DNA from: Snuella sedimenti
GTDB taxonomy: Bacteria; Bacteroidota; Bacteroidia; Flavobacteriales; Flavobacteriaceae
Assembly (NCBI RefSeq): GCF_016428595.1
Contig: NZ_JAELVQ010000002.1
Coordinates: 62,001 to 126,000, forward strand
Length of the DNA stretch: 64,000 bases
Reading direction: 5' to 3'
The position numbers and the translations under genes are program-made. Of this stretch, positions 20,092 through 28,464 are shown in pieces. Numbering within the stretch: the first letter of the stretch is position 1; every line of letters starts with the position of its first letter. The notes beneath the pieces are model-generated. The model worked only from the letters and a program-made list of their open reading frames with translations. It searched no databases and was not told the DNA's origin.

Positions 20092-21378
20092 ATGTCAAAA
20101 ACTGCCACTATAGAAATTAACGGTACAAAAAATGAATTTCCTTTAGTTACGGGAACAGAAAATGAAGTTGCAATAGATATTTCAAAGCTTAGAAGTGTAA
20201 CAGGAGGCGTAACAACTTTGGATGCAGGATACAAGAATACCGGATCTTGTGAGAGTGAAATTACGTTTTTGGATGGTGAAAAAGGAATTTTAAGATATAG
20301 AGGATATTCAATAGAAGAATTGGCAGATAAAGCCGATTTTTTGGAGGTAGCTTTTCTTTTAATATTTGGAGAATTGCCTACTAAAGAACAGAGCGAAAAA
20401 TTTCATGCAGATATTAAAGCACAGTCTATTGTAGATGAAGATGTAAAGAAGATTTTAGACGCCTTTCCTAAGTCGGCGCACCCAATGGGAGTTATAGCGT
20501 CGTTAACAAGTGCCCTAACGGCATTTAATCCCTCTTCGGTAAATGTAGATTCCGAAGAAGATATGTATAAGTCGGTGGTTAAAATTTTAGGGAAATTCCC
20601 TGTATTGGTTGCATGGACATTCCGTAAGAAGGAAGGACTGCCATTAGATTATGGAGATAAAAACTTAGGTTATGTAGAAAATATCTTAAAAATGATGTTT
20701 AGACAGCCTAATGAAGAGTATGTTCAAAACAAAATTTTAGTAGACGCGTTAGATAAGCTTTTGATTCTTCATGCTGACCATGAGCAAAACTGCTCTACAT
20801 CTACCGTTCGAATCGTGGGGTCATCACACGCAGGTTTGTTTGCTTCATTATCAGCAGGTATATCTGCTCTATGGGGACCGTTACATGGTGGGGCGAATCA
20901 AGCTGTTTTAGAAATGCTCGAAGCTATTAAGTTAGATGGAGGTGATACCAAAAAATATATGGCTAAGGCAAAAGATAAGGCAGATCCATTTCGTTTAATG
21001 GGCTTTGGTCACCGAGTATATAAGAATTTCGATCCTAGAGCTAAGATTATTAAGAAAGCAGCAGATGAAGTATTAGGTGATTTGGGTATTGAAGATCCTA
21101 TCTTAGATATCGCCAAAGGCTTAGAGCAAGAAGCTTTAAACGATGATTATTTTGTTAAGCGAAAATTATATCCAAATGTAGATTTTTATTCAGGAATCAT
21201 TTATAGAGCAATGGGAATTCCTACCGATATGTTTACGGTTATGTTTGCATTAGGGCGCTTGCCAGGATGGATTGCGCAGTGGAGAGAAATGCGTTTACGT
21301 AAAGAACCAATTGGAAGACCAAGACAAGTATATATTGGAGAAACTCACAGATCCTTTGTTTCTATTGATGAAAGGTGA
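20092..21378 (+). CDS. gltA: citrate synthase
   Basis: Citrate synthase condenses acetyl-CoA and oxaloacetate to open the TCA cycle. The protein (428 residues) is of the long, hexameric (type II) length. Conserved parts include LDGEKGILRYRGYSIEELA, the His of LHADHEQNCSTSTVR, GPLHGGANQAVLEML, the GFGHRVYKNFDPRA motif and the Asp of NVDFYSGIIYRAMGIP, which together supply the His-His-Asp catalytic set. A weak TAAATTAG box lies at 20051-20058. An ORF at 19929-20120 overlapping the start is only terminator sequence. Confidence 0.97.
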   Translation: MSKTATIEINGTKNEFPLVTGTENEVAIDISKLRSVTGGVTTLDAGYKNTGSCESEITFLDGEKGILRYRGYSIEELADKADFLEVAFLLIFGELPTKEQSEKFHADIKAQSIVDEDVKKILDAFPKSAHPMGVIASLTSALTAFNPSSVNVDSEEDMYKSVVKILGKFPVLVAWTFRKKEGLPLDYGDKNLGYVENILKMMFRQPNEEYVQNKILVDALDKLLILHADHEQNCSTSTVRIVGSSHAGLFASLSAGISALWGPLHGGANQAVLEMLEAIKLDGGDTKKYMAKAKDKADPFRLMGFGHRVYKNFDPRAKIIKKAADEVLGDLGIEDPILDIAKGLEQEALNDDYFVKRKLYPNVDFYSGIIYRAMGIPTDMFTVMFALGRLPGWIAQWREMRLRKEPIGRPRQVYIGETHRSFVSIDER

Positions 21379-21400
21379 AAGCAAAGTTGTTTAAAAAAAT

Positions 21401-21436
21401 AAGAAGCTTCATAACTAATACTTATGGAGCTTTTTT
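21401..21436 (+). terminator. terminator after gltA
   Basis: An 11-bp stem (21404-21414 with 21422-21432, one G-U) is closed by a short loop and followed by TTTTTT. It overlaps the first in-frame ATG (21424) of the next ORF, which argues that the real start of that gene is the next ATG at 21448. Confidence 0.75.
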
Positions 21437-21447
21437 ATATTTACAGC

Positions 21448-22362
21448 ATGTTAAAACTCCACATAAAAAACGAGACTGCAAGATTGCGTGCGGTTATTTT
21501 AGGAACAGCCGAAAGCAATGGGCCAATTCCTAAAATAGAGGATTGTTATGATCCTAAAAGTATTCAGCATGTATTAGAAGGCACCTATCCAACGGAAGCC
21601 GATATGGTTCTTGAAATGGAAGCAGTGGCAGCTGTATTTAAAAAATATGACGTTAAAGTTTTTAGACCAGAGGTCATTAAGGACTGTAACCAAATTTTCT
21701 CACGAGATATAGCCTTTGTAATTGAGGACAAAATAATTAGAGCGAACATCCTTCCCAATAGAGAAAAGGAAATTCGGGCAATACAATATGTTTGGGATCA
21801 AGTTGATAGTAACAATAGAATTATTTTACCAGAGGAATGCCATGTTGAAGGAGGCGATGTTATGCCTTGGAACGACTATATATTTATAGGAACTTATTCG
21901 GGAGAAGATTACCCTGAATTAATTACAGCTAGAACCAATATGGATGCGGTTATAGCCATTCAAGAATTATTTCCAAACAAGACTGTGAAGCCATTTGAAC
22001 TCAGAAAATCTAATACAGATCCAAAGGAAAATGCATTACATTTAGATTGTTGCTTTCAACCAATAGGAAAGGACAAAGCCATTATCCATAAAAATGGGTT
22101 TTTAATTGAAAGAGAATATGAGTGGCTGGTTGATTTCTTCGGAAAAGAAAATATTTTTGAAATTGCAAAGGACGAAATGTATGACATGACCAGTAATATA
22201 TTTTCTATTTCTGAAGATGTTGTTGTTTCCGAAAAGAATTTTACGAGGTTAAACAACTGGTTGCGTAACCATGGTTTTACTGTTGAAGAAGTACCCTATG
22301 CTGAAATATCGAAACAAGAGGGTATGTTACGTTGCTCTACTTTACCCCTAATTAGGGATTAA
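21448..22362 (+). CDS. amidinotransferase / arginine deiminase-like family protein
   Basis: The 304-residue protein belongs to the guanidino-group-modifying enzyme superfamily (arginine deiminase, DDAH, amidinotransferases). Seen are FSRDIAFVIEDKIIRAN, the acidic ECHVEGGDVMPW, the catalytic-His region ALHLDCCFQPIG and the nucleophilic Cys near the C-terminus in GMLRCSTLPLIR, so the usual Cys-His-acid set is present. Substrate cannot be told from sequence. The start at 21448 is chosen because the upstream ATG (21424) lies in the gltA terminator and a TATATTTA box (21436-21443) comes between. The stop abuts the stop of the convergent RidA-type gene with no gap. Confidence 0.8.
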   Translation: MLKLHIKNETARLRAVILGTAESNGPIPKIEDCYDPKSIQHVLEGTYPTEADMVLEMEAVAAVFKKYDVKVFRPEVIKDCNQIFSRDIAFVIEDKIIRANILPNREKEIRAIQYVWDQVDSNNRIILPEECHVEGGDVMPWNDYIFIGTYSGEDYPELITARTNMDAVIAIQELFPNKTVKPFELRKSNTDPKENALHLDCCFQPIGKDKAIIHKNGFLIEREYEWLVDFFGKENIFEIAKDEMYDMTSNIFSISEDVVVSEKNFTRLNNWLRNHGFTVEEVPYAEISKQEGMLRCSTLPLIRD

Positions 22363-22746
22363 TTAAGGTTTTAAAGCAGTTACTTCTATTTCAATTTTCA
22401 TTTTACTATCGGCTAAACCAGCATTTATCATAGTAGCAGCAGGGCGTATGTCTCCAAAATACTTTTTTAGTACGGGCCAACATTGCTTAAAATCATCTGC
22501 ATTTGGAAGTATGTAAGTTACTCTAACCACATTAGTTAAAGATGCGTCTGCCTTTTCTAGGGTTTCTTTAATGTTTTTTAAACACTGTTCGGTTTGTAAT
22601 ACCAAGTCATCACTAATAGTCATGGTTTTATAATCATATCCTGTGGTACCAGATACAAAAATCCATTTGCCTTGAACAACAGCTCGAGAATATCCTATTT
22701 CAAATTCAAAGGGCGATCCTGTACTTATTAATTTTCTAGCCATCAT
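22363..22746 (-). CDS. RidA/YjgF-family protein lacking the archetypal Arg
   Basis: The 127-residue protein fits the RidA fold: SRAVVQGKWIFVSGTTGYD, CLKNIKETLEKADASLTNVVRVTYIL and a KIEIEVTALKP end. Archetypal RidA hydrolyses reactive enamines and imines using an Arg in a PARS motif (E. coli Arg105). Here the aligned residues are PAAT, with Ala104 in place of Arg, so it is more likely a different Rid subfamily with unknown activity. Two Met codons open the gene; either may start. It is convergent with the amidinotransferase-like gene and divergent from the CtlX-like gene. Confidence 0.85.
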   Translation of the reverse strand: MMARKLISTGSPFEFEIGYSRAVVQGKWIFVSGTTGYDYKTMTISDDLVLQTEQCLKNIKETLEKADASLTNVVRVTYILPNADDFKQCWPVLKKYFGDIRPAATMINAGLADSKMKIEIEVTALKP

Positions 22747-23024
22747 TTTTTGTTTTAAAATTAATTATTTGTCCGTGCTCACCATATTATTGGTTAAAAG
22801 TGCCTAACTAAGTTCGTTTATTTTTATGAGAAAATCAAGTGTTATGAAAATTCGATTTTAAGTTTTCTCAAAAGAAAATGATGGATTTTTGTGCTAGACA
22901 AAAAAGAAAATTAAACATAGCTGCCAATTACGATTTATTTTTGTGATGAGTTCATAGTGTAAAAAGGCGTGTTTTATGTGTGTAAGTTTAAAGTTGAAAT
23001 GGTATTAAGCATAGTAAAAAGTCA
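22747..23024. other. intergenic region between divergent RidA-family and ctlX-like genes
   Basis: About 280 AT-rich bases with no open frame and no strong hairpin. It must carry the promoters of both divergent genes. Only the rightward one is clear (TAATTTTG, next entry). For the leftward gene no convincing TAnnTTTG box was seen. Confidence 0.6.
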
Positions 23025-23032
23025 TAATTTTG
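23025..23032 (+). promoter_or_regulatory. promoter of the ctlX-like gene
   Basis: TAATTTTG is a perfect TAnnTTTG box. It covers the TTG (23030-23032) that would be the earliest in-frame start, so translation must begin later, at the ATG at 23057. Confidence 0.6.
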
Positions 23033-23056
23033 TTGAAACTAAAACTGTTTTATATA

Positions 23057-23992
23057 ATGCTACAGACAACAAATACTATTTTAATGATTCGACCTGTGAA
23101 TTTCAGGATGAATGAGCAAACAGCAGTTAATAATTATTATCAGAAGGTATTGGGTAGTGTATTACCAGAAACGGTAAACACCAAAGCCCAGCAGGAGTTT
23201 GATGCTTATGTTGAGAAGTTAAGAGGTATAGGGGTTAATGTTGTTGTTGTTAGTGATACAGAGGAAAGCGATACGCCTGATTCAATCTTTCCTAATAATT
23301 GGATTTCATTCCATGAAAACGGAACAGTTAGCTTGTATCCTATGTTTGCTGAGAATAGGCGTTTAGAACGACGAGAGGACATTTTAGATGTTTTAGAACA
23401 ACAAGGTTTTGTAATTAAAGATATTGTCGATTATACTAGTGCAGAAGAAGCTAATGTTTTTCTAGAAGGTACTGGTAGTGTAATATTGGATCGTGAGAAC
23501 CGTAAGGCGTATTGTGCATTGTCTGCCAGAGCTGACGAGGATTTGTTTGTTGAGTTTTGTGAAGATTTTGAATACACCCCCGTTATTTTTACCGCTTATC
23601 AAACTGTCCAAGGAAAGCGCAAAGCTATTTACCATACTAACGTTATGATGTGTTTGGGAGAGACTTTTGCTGTAATATGTTTAGACAGCATAGACGATAA
23701 AAAGGAACGCAAAAACGTAATGGCTCATTTAAAAGAAAGCGGAAAGGAAATCATAGCTATTACAGAGGCACAGGTTAATCATTTTGCTGGAAACATGTTA
23801 CAAGTAAGGGGAGGAGACAATAGGTTGTATTTAGTTATGAGTCAAGCAGCCTACAACGCGTTAACTACAGATCAAATAGCACGGTTAGAAAAGCATAATA
23901 AAATAGTGACCAGCTCTTTAGATACTATTGAAGCGTGTGGTGGTGGAAGTGCCCGTTGTATGATGGCAGAGGTGTTTTTACCTAAATCTTAA
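23057..23992 (+). CDS. ctlX: CtlX-like citrulline/arginine-family hydrolase
   Basis: A 311-residue member of the amidinotransferase superfamily, closest in my reading to the CtlX (citrulline utilization hydrolase) group. Motifs: TILMIRPVNFRMNEQTAVNNYYQ at the start (shown in part), SIFPNNWISFHENG, the His in AIYHTNVMMCLG, and the C-terminal Cys in EACGGGSARCMMAEVF. The ATG at 23057 is chosen over a TTG at 23030, which lies inside the promoter box. It is the second such enzyme within 3 kb; the first lies at 21448-22362. CtlX function is known from few species, so the exact substrate here is inference. Confidence 0.78.
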   Translation: MLQTTNTILMIRPVNFRMNEQTAVNNYYQKVLGSVLPETVNTKAQQEFDAYVEKLRGIGVNVVVVSDTEESDTPDSIFPNNWISFHENGTVSLYPMFAENRRLERREDILDVLEQQGFVIKDIVDYTSAEEANVFLEGTGSVILDRENRKAYCALSARADEDLFVEFCEDFEYTPVIFTAYQTVQGKRKAIYHTNVMMCLGETFAVICLDSIDDKKERKNVMAHLKESGKEIIAITEAQVNHFAGNMLQVRGGDNRLYLVMSQAAYNALTTDQIARLEKHNKIVTSSLDTIEACGGGSARCMMAEVFLPKS

Positions 23993-24004
23993 ATTTAGAT
24001 CGAT

Positions 24005-26071
24005 TTAAGCTGGTTTAGATTTGGGAAGTTGTACATAAAATGTACTGCCTTCGTTTAGTGTGCTTTCAACCCAAATTTTACCATTGTTCAGTTCTATCAA
24101 TTCTTTACAAATAGAAAGCCCTAAGCCAGTGCCTTTTTCGTTATTGGTACCAACTGTTGTAAACGTAGTATTACTAAACAGTTTTTCCATGTTTTCTTTA
24201 GAAATACCAATTCCAGTATCGGCTATGCTTACTATACAACTGCCATTACTAATATGATTAGAAATAGTTATGGTATCGCCACTTTTACAAAATTTCAGGG
24301 CATTGGCAAGTAAGTTTTGTATAACAATTTCAAACATGCTCCTGTCGGCATAAGCAAAATCACGTAATGAATGATCAACCAAGGCAATGCCCTTATTTTC
24401 CATACGTTTTTCAACGAGCTTTACTTTGTCTTCAAAAACCTCTTGAATGTCAAATAAACTGGGTTTTGGTTCTAAGGAATGCATTTGTGATTTAGACCAG
24501 TTTAATAAGTTGTATAAAAGTAATGAGGCATTATTGGCATTTTCGCTTAATTCGGGTATTAGATTGTCGAACTCCTCTTTTGATAAAGTGCCTTCTTGAA
24601 GCAAATTAATAAATCCGTTAATAGAGGATAAAGAGTCTTTTAAATCGTGAGATACTATAGAGAATAGTTTGTCCTTTACGTTATTAGCATTTTCAAGTTG
24701 TTCAGTTTGTTTTTGATAAGCTTCGTTTTGCAATTGAATTTTAATATTTTTTTCCTCTAATTCTTGAGTGTATTTTATGTTGCTATTACGTTTTATATAA
24801 ATCAATATCAAAAAAGTAGAAACTATAGCAAAGGCCGCAAGAAGCAGATAAGAGATTAACTTAAAGCGATTAAGGGTTGTTCTATTGCCGCTGCCATTAT
24901 TGTTTTGTGATAAATTTTCTATTACCTCATTGGATTTGTTAAAATCATTATTGGCATCTAAATCTGTTGTTTCTAGTGGAGATGCACTTCTACTAAGGTT
25001 TTCATTTGAAATTTGATTTTTTAAATCGTAATACCTTCGTTGCCATACAAAGGCACTGGCAAAATCCCTTTTAGTGGAATCTATAGCTTTCATTAATTTA
25101 TACTGTTTCAGTAACTCTTCGTTATTTCCTAAATTTTTCGCTAGGGAACCAGCCTCAAGAAGTTGCTTTTCTGCCAGTATAAATTTTCGTTGTTGAAAGT
25201 TTAAATCACCCAAATTGATTAAGGTTGTTAACAATCCGGATTCGTTTTTGGTTCGTCTGTTAATTTGTAAGCCTTGAAGTAAATAGCCGGTAGCTTTTTC
25301 ATAATCTCTAAATTTAAGATATTCACCTCCCAATTTTGGAAAAATGGCCCCACGAATGGAGTCATTATTGTTTCCTATACTTGCTATTACTTTTTCATAA
25401 TATTCTATGGCTTTACGGTGTTCTCTTTTTATAGAATAAAGCTTAGCTAAATTACTTTGGCTGTTAATGATAGCAGATTTATCATTTAATACTTCTTGAA
25501 GATCTAAAGCTTTTAAATTAAACGCAATAGAATTGTCAATATCATTTACATTATAATAAGCCTCTGCAAGATTTGTATAGGCTGAAACCAGTTCGCTTTT
25601 TAAGTTTCGTTTCTTAAATGCATCAATGGCGGCTAACGAATATTGTAGTCCTTTAGTATAATTTCCACGTTTAATCTCTATTAAACCAATGCTGTTGTTA
25701 ACCTTGGCAATTCCTAAAGTGTCATTTAAATCATTAAACAATGCTTTAGACTTTGAATAGTTGGATGTGGCATTGATATAATCGTTTTTTTGTGCAAATA
25801 TCAATGCTCTGTAATAGGTGATTTCGGCAATCCCTTTTTTATAATTTAAAGAAGAAGCAAGTCTGTCACTTTCAATGATATATTTTAACGCTCTATCATA
25901 ATCTTTTAAATCATAAAGTGATTTAATAAGATTTAAAGAAGTATCCACTTTTAAAGTGTCTTGACTCTGAAATGCTAATTGTATGGAAAGGCTGTCTAAT
26001 TCCTTGGTTTGTGAAAAACTGTAGAAAGCAGATAAAAATATAATTATAATTAACGTAATTGTTTTTCTCAT
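24005..26071 (-). CDS. TPR-containing sensor histidine kinase
   Basis: A 688-residue two-component sensor. Order: signal peptide (1-21, ending FSFSQ-like), a sensing region of tandem TPR repeats (about 45-350; for example ALKYIIESDRLA and SLAAIDAFKKR), one transmembrane segment (about 404-426), a short coiled coil (435-465), the HisKA domain with phosphoacceptor His475 in SIVSHDLKDSLSS, and the ATPase domain. That domain has the N-box NLLANALKF (586-594), DTGIGIS (618-624) and GTGLGLSICKEL (647-658). There is no receiver domain and no neighbouring response regulator, so the partner is elsewhere. The TPR part is probably periplasmic; the input is unknown. Confidence 0.9.
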   Translation of the reverse strand: MRKTITLIIIIFLSAFYSFSQTKELDSLSIQLAFQSQDTLKVDTSLNLIKSLYDLKDYDRALKYIIESDRLASSLNYKKGIAEITYYRALIFAQKNDYINATSNYSKSKALFNDLNDTLGIAKVNNSIGLIEIKRGNYTKGLQYSLAAIDAFKKRNLKSELVSAYTNLAEAYYNVNDIDNSIAFNLKALDLQEVLNDKSAIINSQSNLAKLYSIKREHRKAIEYYEKVIASIGNNNDSIRGAIFPKLGGEYLKFRDYEKATGYLLQGLQINRRTKNESGLLTTLINLGDLNFQQRKFILAEKQLLEAGSLAKNLGNNEELLKQYKLMKAIDSTKRDFASAFVWQRRYYDLKNQISNENLSRSASPLETTDLDANNDFNKSNEVIENLSQNNNGSGNRTTLNRFKLISYLLLAAFAIVSTFLILIYIKRNSNIKYTQELEEKNIKIQLQNEAYQKQTEQLENANNVKDKLFSIVSHDLKDSLSSINGFINLLQEGTLSKEEFDNLIPELSENANNASLLLYNLLNWSKSQMHSLEPKPSLFDIQEVFEDKVKLVEKRMENKGIALVDHSLRDFAYADRSMFEIVIQNLLANALKFCKSGDTITISNHISNGSCIVSIADTGIGISKENMEKLFSNTTFTTVGTNNEKGTGLGLSICKELIELNNGKIWVESTLNEGSTFYVQLPKSKPA

Positions 26072-26402
26072 ACAATGTATAAATTACAAATACTGTCGCT
26101 ATAATTAAGGTATCTTACTTTGAGGGAAAAAAAGATTACTCTATTTAAGCTTAAAAAATGTTAGTGTCTAAAGTTTATTAATAGCTAATGGTTAAACAAA
26201 AGTTGGAAAAACTGTCTTTAAAAGCTAATTTCTCTGTTTTACTACCAAAAAATTAGATGAAATGAAGCCCTGAATTTTGAGAAATATCGACGAATAGATT
26301 AACGGCAAAAATCATAGAAAAACAACACTTTCATCGATGAAATGCACTCACACAATGCAGGTACTTTTTATCGCTGTGGTAATCCTTTGAATACAAATAC
26401 TT
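26072..26402. other. upstream region of the histidine kinase gene, with a 14-base palindrome
   Basis: No gene is seen here. It holds a perfect palindrome TTTCATCGATGAAA (26329-26342), about 260 bases upstream of the leftward kinase gene, in a stretch that is less AT-rich than the rest. It could be an operator, or part of a dispersed intergenic repeat. No clear promoter was identified. Confidence 0.45.
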
Positions 26403-26561
26403 TTAAGAGTATTTCTTGAGCCATTCCATTGCTATTTTAAATTTTCTCAAAAAATAAGGATTGACTTTATTATAATAGTGCAGCTGATCTATATTTTTTA
26501 TCGGATACCACCGCCATTCGAAAGTTTGATTAAAGACCGCTCCGTTCTTAGATAAAAAAAA
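26403..26561 (-). pseudogene. C-terminal remnant of an unrecognised gene
   Basis: Read on the minus strand, 52 codons are open from a stop at 26562-26564 down to the TAA at 26403-26405. The peptide is protein-like (ending IAMEWLKKYS, with the aromatic-rich FEWRWYPIKNIDQLHYYN before it) but has no start codon until the last ten residues. It looks like the 3' end of a lost gene. I do not recognise the family. The codon composition resembles real genes rather than spacer, which is the reason for calling it. Confidence 0.4.
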
Positions 26562-26641
26562 CTAGTCTAGATTGTTTTTTCTTAAAAACCCTTCTTTTAT
26601 TTATAAGGACATTTTTATAAAAGATGCTTTAATAAAAGTTT

Positions 26642-26649
26642 TATCTTTG
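26642..26649 (+). promoter_or_regulatory. promoter of argS
   Basis: TATCTTTG is a perfect TAnnTTTG box. It runs into the GTG at 26649 that would otherwise be the first in-frame start. Transcription would begin close to the ATG at 26673, supporting that start and a very short leader. Confidence 0.65.
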
Positions 26650-26672
26650 TGCACTTAAAAAAAGTACTATTA

Positions 26673-28457
26673 ATGAGCTTTCAAGAAACTTTATCAAGCC
26701 AAGTAAAACAAGCTGTTTTATTAAATTACAATATAACTATTGATGCCGTAGAATTTCAAGCAACCAGAAAAGAATTTGCAGGGGATATTACAGTTGTAAT
26801 TTTTCCAATGTTACGTTTTATAAAAGGTAATCCGGTACAAATAGGAGAAGTAATTGGAGGCTATCTGGTTGAAAATGTTTCTGAAGTTAAAGCATTTAAT
26901 GTTGTAAAGGGGTTTTTAAATATAGAAATAAGTGATGCTTATTTTATTAACTTTTTTAATAGTATTAAGGATGTAACTTCCTATGGTTTTGAAACGCCAC
27001 AAGCTGGTGATAAAGCTATAATGGTAGAATATTCGTCGCCAAACACAAATAAGCCTCTGCATTTGGGGCATATTAGGAATAACTTGTTAGGCTATAGTGT
27101 TGCAGAAATTTTAAAGGCTTCAGGGAAAAAAGTTTATAAAACACAAATTATAAACGACAGGGGCATACACATTTGTAAAAGTATGTTGGCTTGGAAACGT
27201 TTTGGAAACGGAAAAACACCAGAGAGTACAGGGCTAAAAGGAGATAAACTAGTTGGGAATTATTATGTAAAATTCGATCAAGAATACAAAAAGGAAATAG
27301 AAGCTTTAGTGGCAAAAGGACAAACGGAAGAGGATGCCAAAAAAAATGCTCCTATTCTGTTGGAGGCTCAGGACATGCTCTTAAAATGGGAAGCTGGAGA
27401 TGAAGAAACGGTCGCGTTATGGAAAAAGATGAATGGTTGGGTGTACGCTGGCTTTAATGAAACCTATAAAAATTTAGGAGTTGATTTTGATACCTTATAC
27501 TACGAAAGCGATACGTATTTGTTAGGAAAAGAATTTGTCGCCGAGGGTTTAAAATCAGGCGTTTTCGTTAAAGAAGCAGATGGTTCGGTTTGGTGTGATT
27601 TAACCGAAGACGGTTTAGATAAAAAAATAGTACAACGTGCCGATGGGACTGCTGTATATATGACACAGGATATTGGCACGGCCATACAACGTATTAAAGA
27701 TTTTCCTGATGTTGGAGGGATGGTATATACGGTTGGAAATGAGCAAGATTATCATTTCCAGGTGTTGTTTTTGATTCTGAAGAAGTTAGGTTTTGAATGG
27801 GCTAAAAACCTATACCATTTAAGTTACGGTATGGTAGACCTACCTAGTGGAAAAATGAAAAGTAGGGAAGGAACCGTAGTTGATGCCGACGATCTTATTG
27901 ATGAAATGGCAGCTACAGCGGGGGAGATATCTGAAGAGTTAGGGAAATTAGATGGCTATACTGATGCAGAGAAACAGGAACTATACAAAGTTATAGGACT
28001 AGGGGCTCTAAAATATTATATCTTAAAAGTAGATCCCAAGAAACGTATCCTTTTCGATCCTAAAGAATCTATCGATTTTCAGGGGAATACAGGCCCTTTT
28101 ATTCAGTATACTTATGCAAGAATCCAATCTATTTTAAGAAAGGCAGATTTCGATTATAGCACAACATTACATGCTGAAGGCAAGGTGTTAGCCGATAAAG
28201 AACGAGAACTAATTAAACAATTACAATTGTTTCCAGAAGTTGTTCAAAATGCTGCTGCACAACACAGTCCGGCATTCATTGCTAATTATACCTATGATCT
28301 GGTTAAAGAGTTTAACTCCTTCTATCAAAATATTTCCATTTTGGGAGCCGATAATGAAAATGATAAGGTATTTAGGGTGCAACTTTCAGAAAAAGTAGCG
28401 ATGACTATAAAAAACGCATTTAAGATTCTTGGAATTCAAGTGCCAGAAAGAATGTAG
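26673..28457 (+). CDS. argS: arginyl-tRNA synthetase
   Basis: A class I synthetase of 594 residues that charges tRNA-Arg in the cytosol. Visible are an N-terminal tRNA-binding ArgRS domain, the HIGH-type motif in NTNKPLHLGHIRNN, the KMSK counterpart KMKSREGTVVDADDL, and the C-terminal anticodon-binding DALR-type domain ending KNAFKILGIQVPERM. The ATG at 26673 (MSFQETLSS) is preferred to the GTG at 26649, which is part of the promoter. The gene ends 7 bases from the stop of the convergent sulfatase gene, with no terminator between them. Confidence 0.96.
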   Translation: MSFQETLSSQVKQAVLLNYNITIDAVEFQATRKEFAGDITVVIFPMLRFIKGNPVQIGEVIGGYLVENVSEVKAFNVVKGFLNIEISDAYFINFFNSIKDVTSYGFETPQAGDKAIMVEYSSPNTNKPLHLGHIRNNLLGYSVAEILKASGKKVYKTQIINDRGIHICKSMLAWKRFGNGKTPESTGLKGDKLVGNYYVKFDQEYKKEIEALVAKGQTEEDAKKNAPILLEAQDMLLKWEAGDEETVALWKKMNGWVYAGFNETYKNLGVDFDTLYYESDTYLLGKEFVAEGLKSGVFVKEADGSVWCDLTEDGLDKKIVQRADGTAVYMTQDIGTAIQRIKDFPDVGGMVYTVGNEQDYHFQVLFLILKKLGFEWAKNLYHLSYGMVDLPSGKMKSREGTVVDADDLIDEMAATAGEISEELGKLDGYTDAEKQELYKVIGLGALKYYILKVDPKKRILFDPKESIDFQGNTGPFIQYTYARIQSILRKADFDYSTTLHAEGKVLADKERELIKQLQLFPEVVQNAAAQHSPAFIANYTYDLVKEFNSFYQNISILGADNENDKVFRVQLSEKVAMTIKNAFKILGIQVPERM

Positions 28458-28464
28458 TTAACCT

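Noticed and set aside
19929-20120. 63-codon frame between eno and gltA
   Set aside because: It is made of the eno terminator and the gltA leader and overlaps the gltA start; the peptide is low-complexity Phe/Lys.
23030-23056. TTG start nine codons upstream in the ctlX-like gene
   Set aside because: The TTG is part of a perfect TAATTTTG promoter box, so it would not be transcribed.
26649-26672. GTG start of argS
   Set aside because: The codon overlaps the TATCTTTG promoter; the ATG at 26673 begins a normal ArgRS N-terminus.
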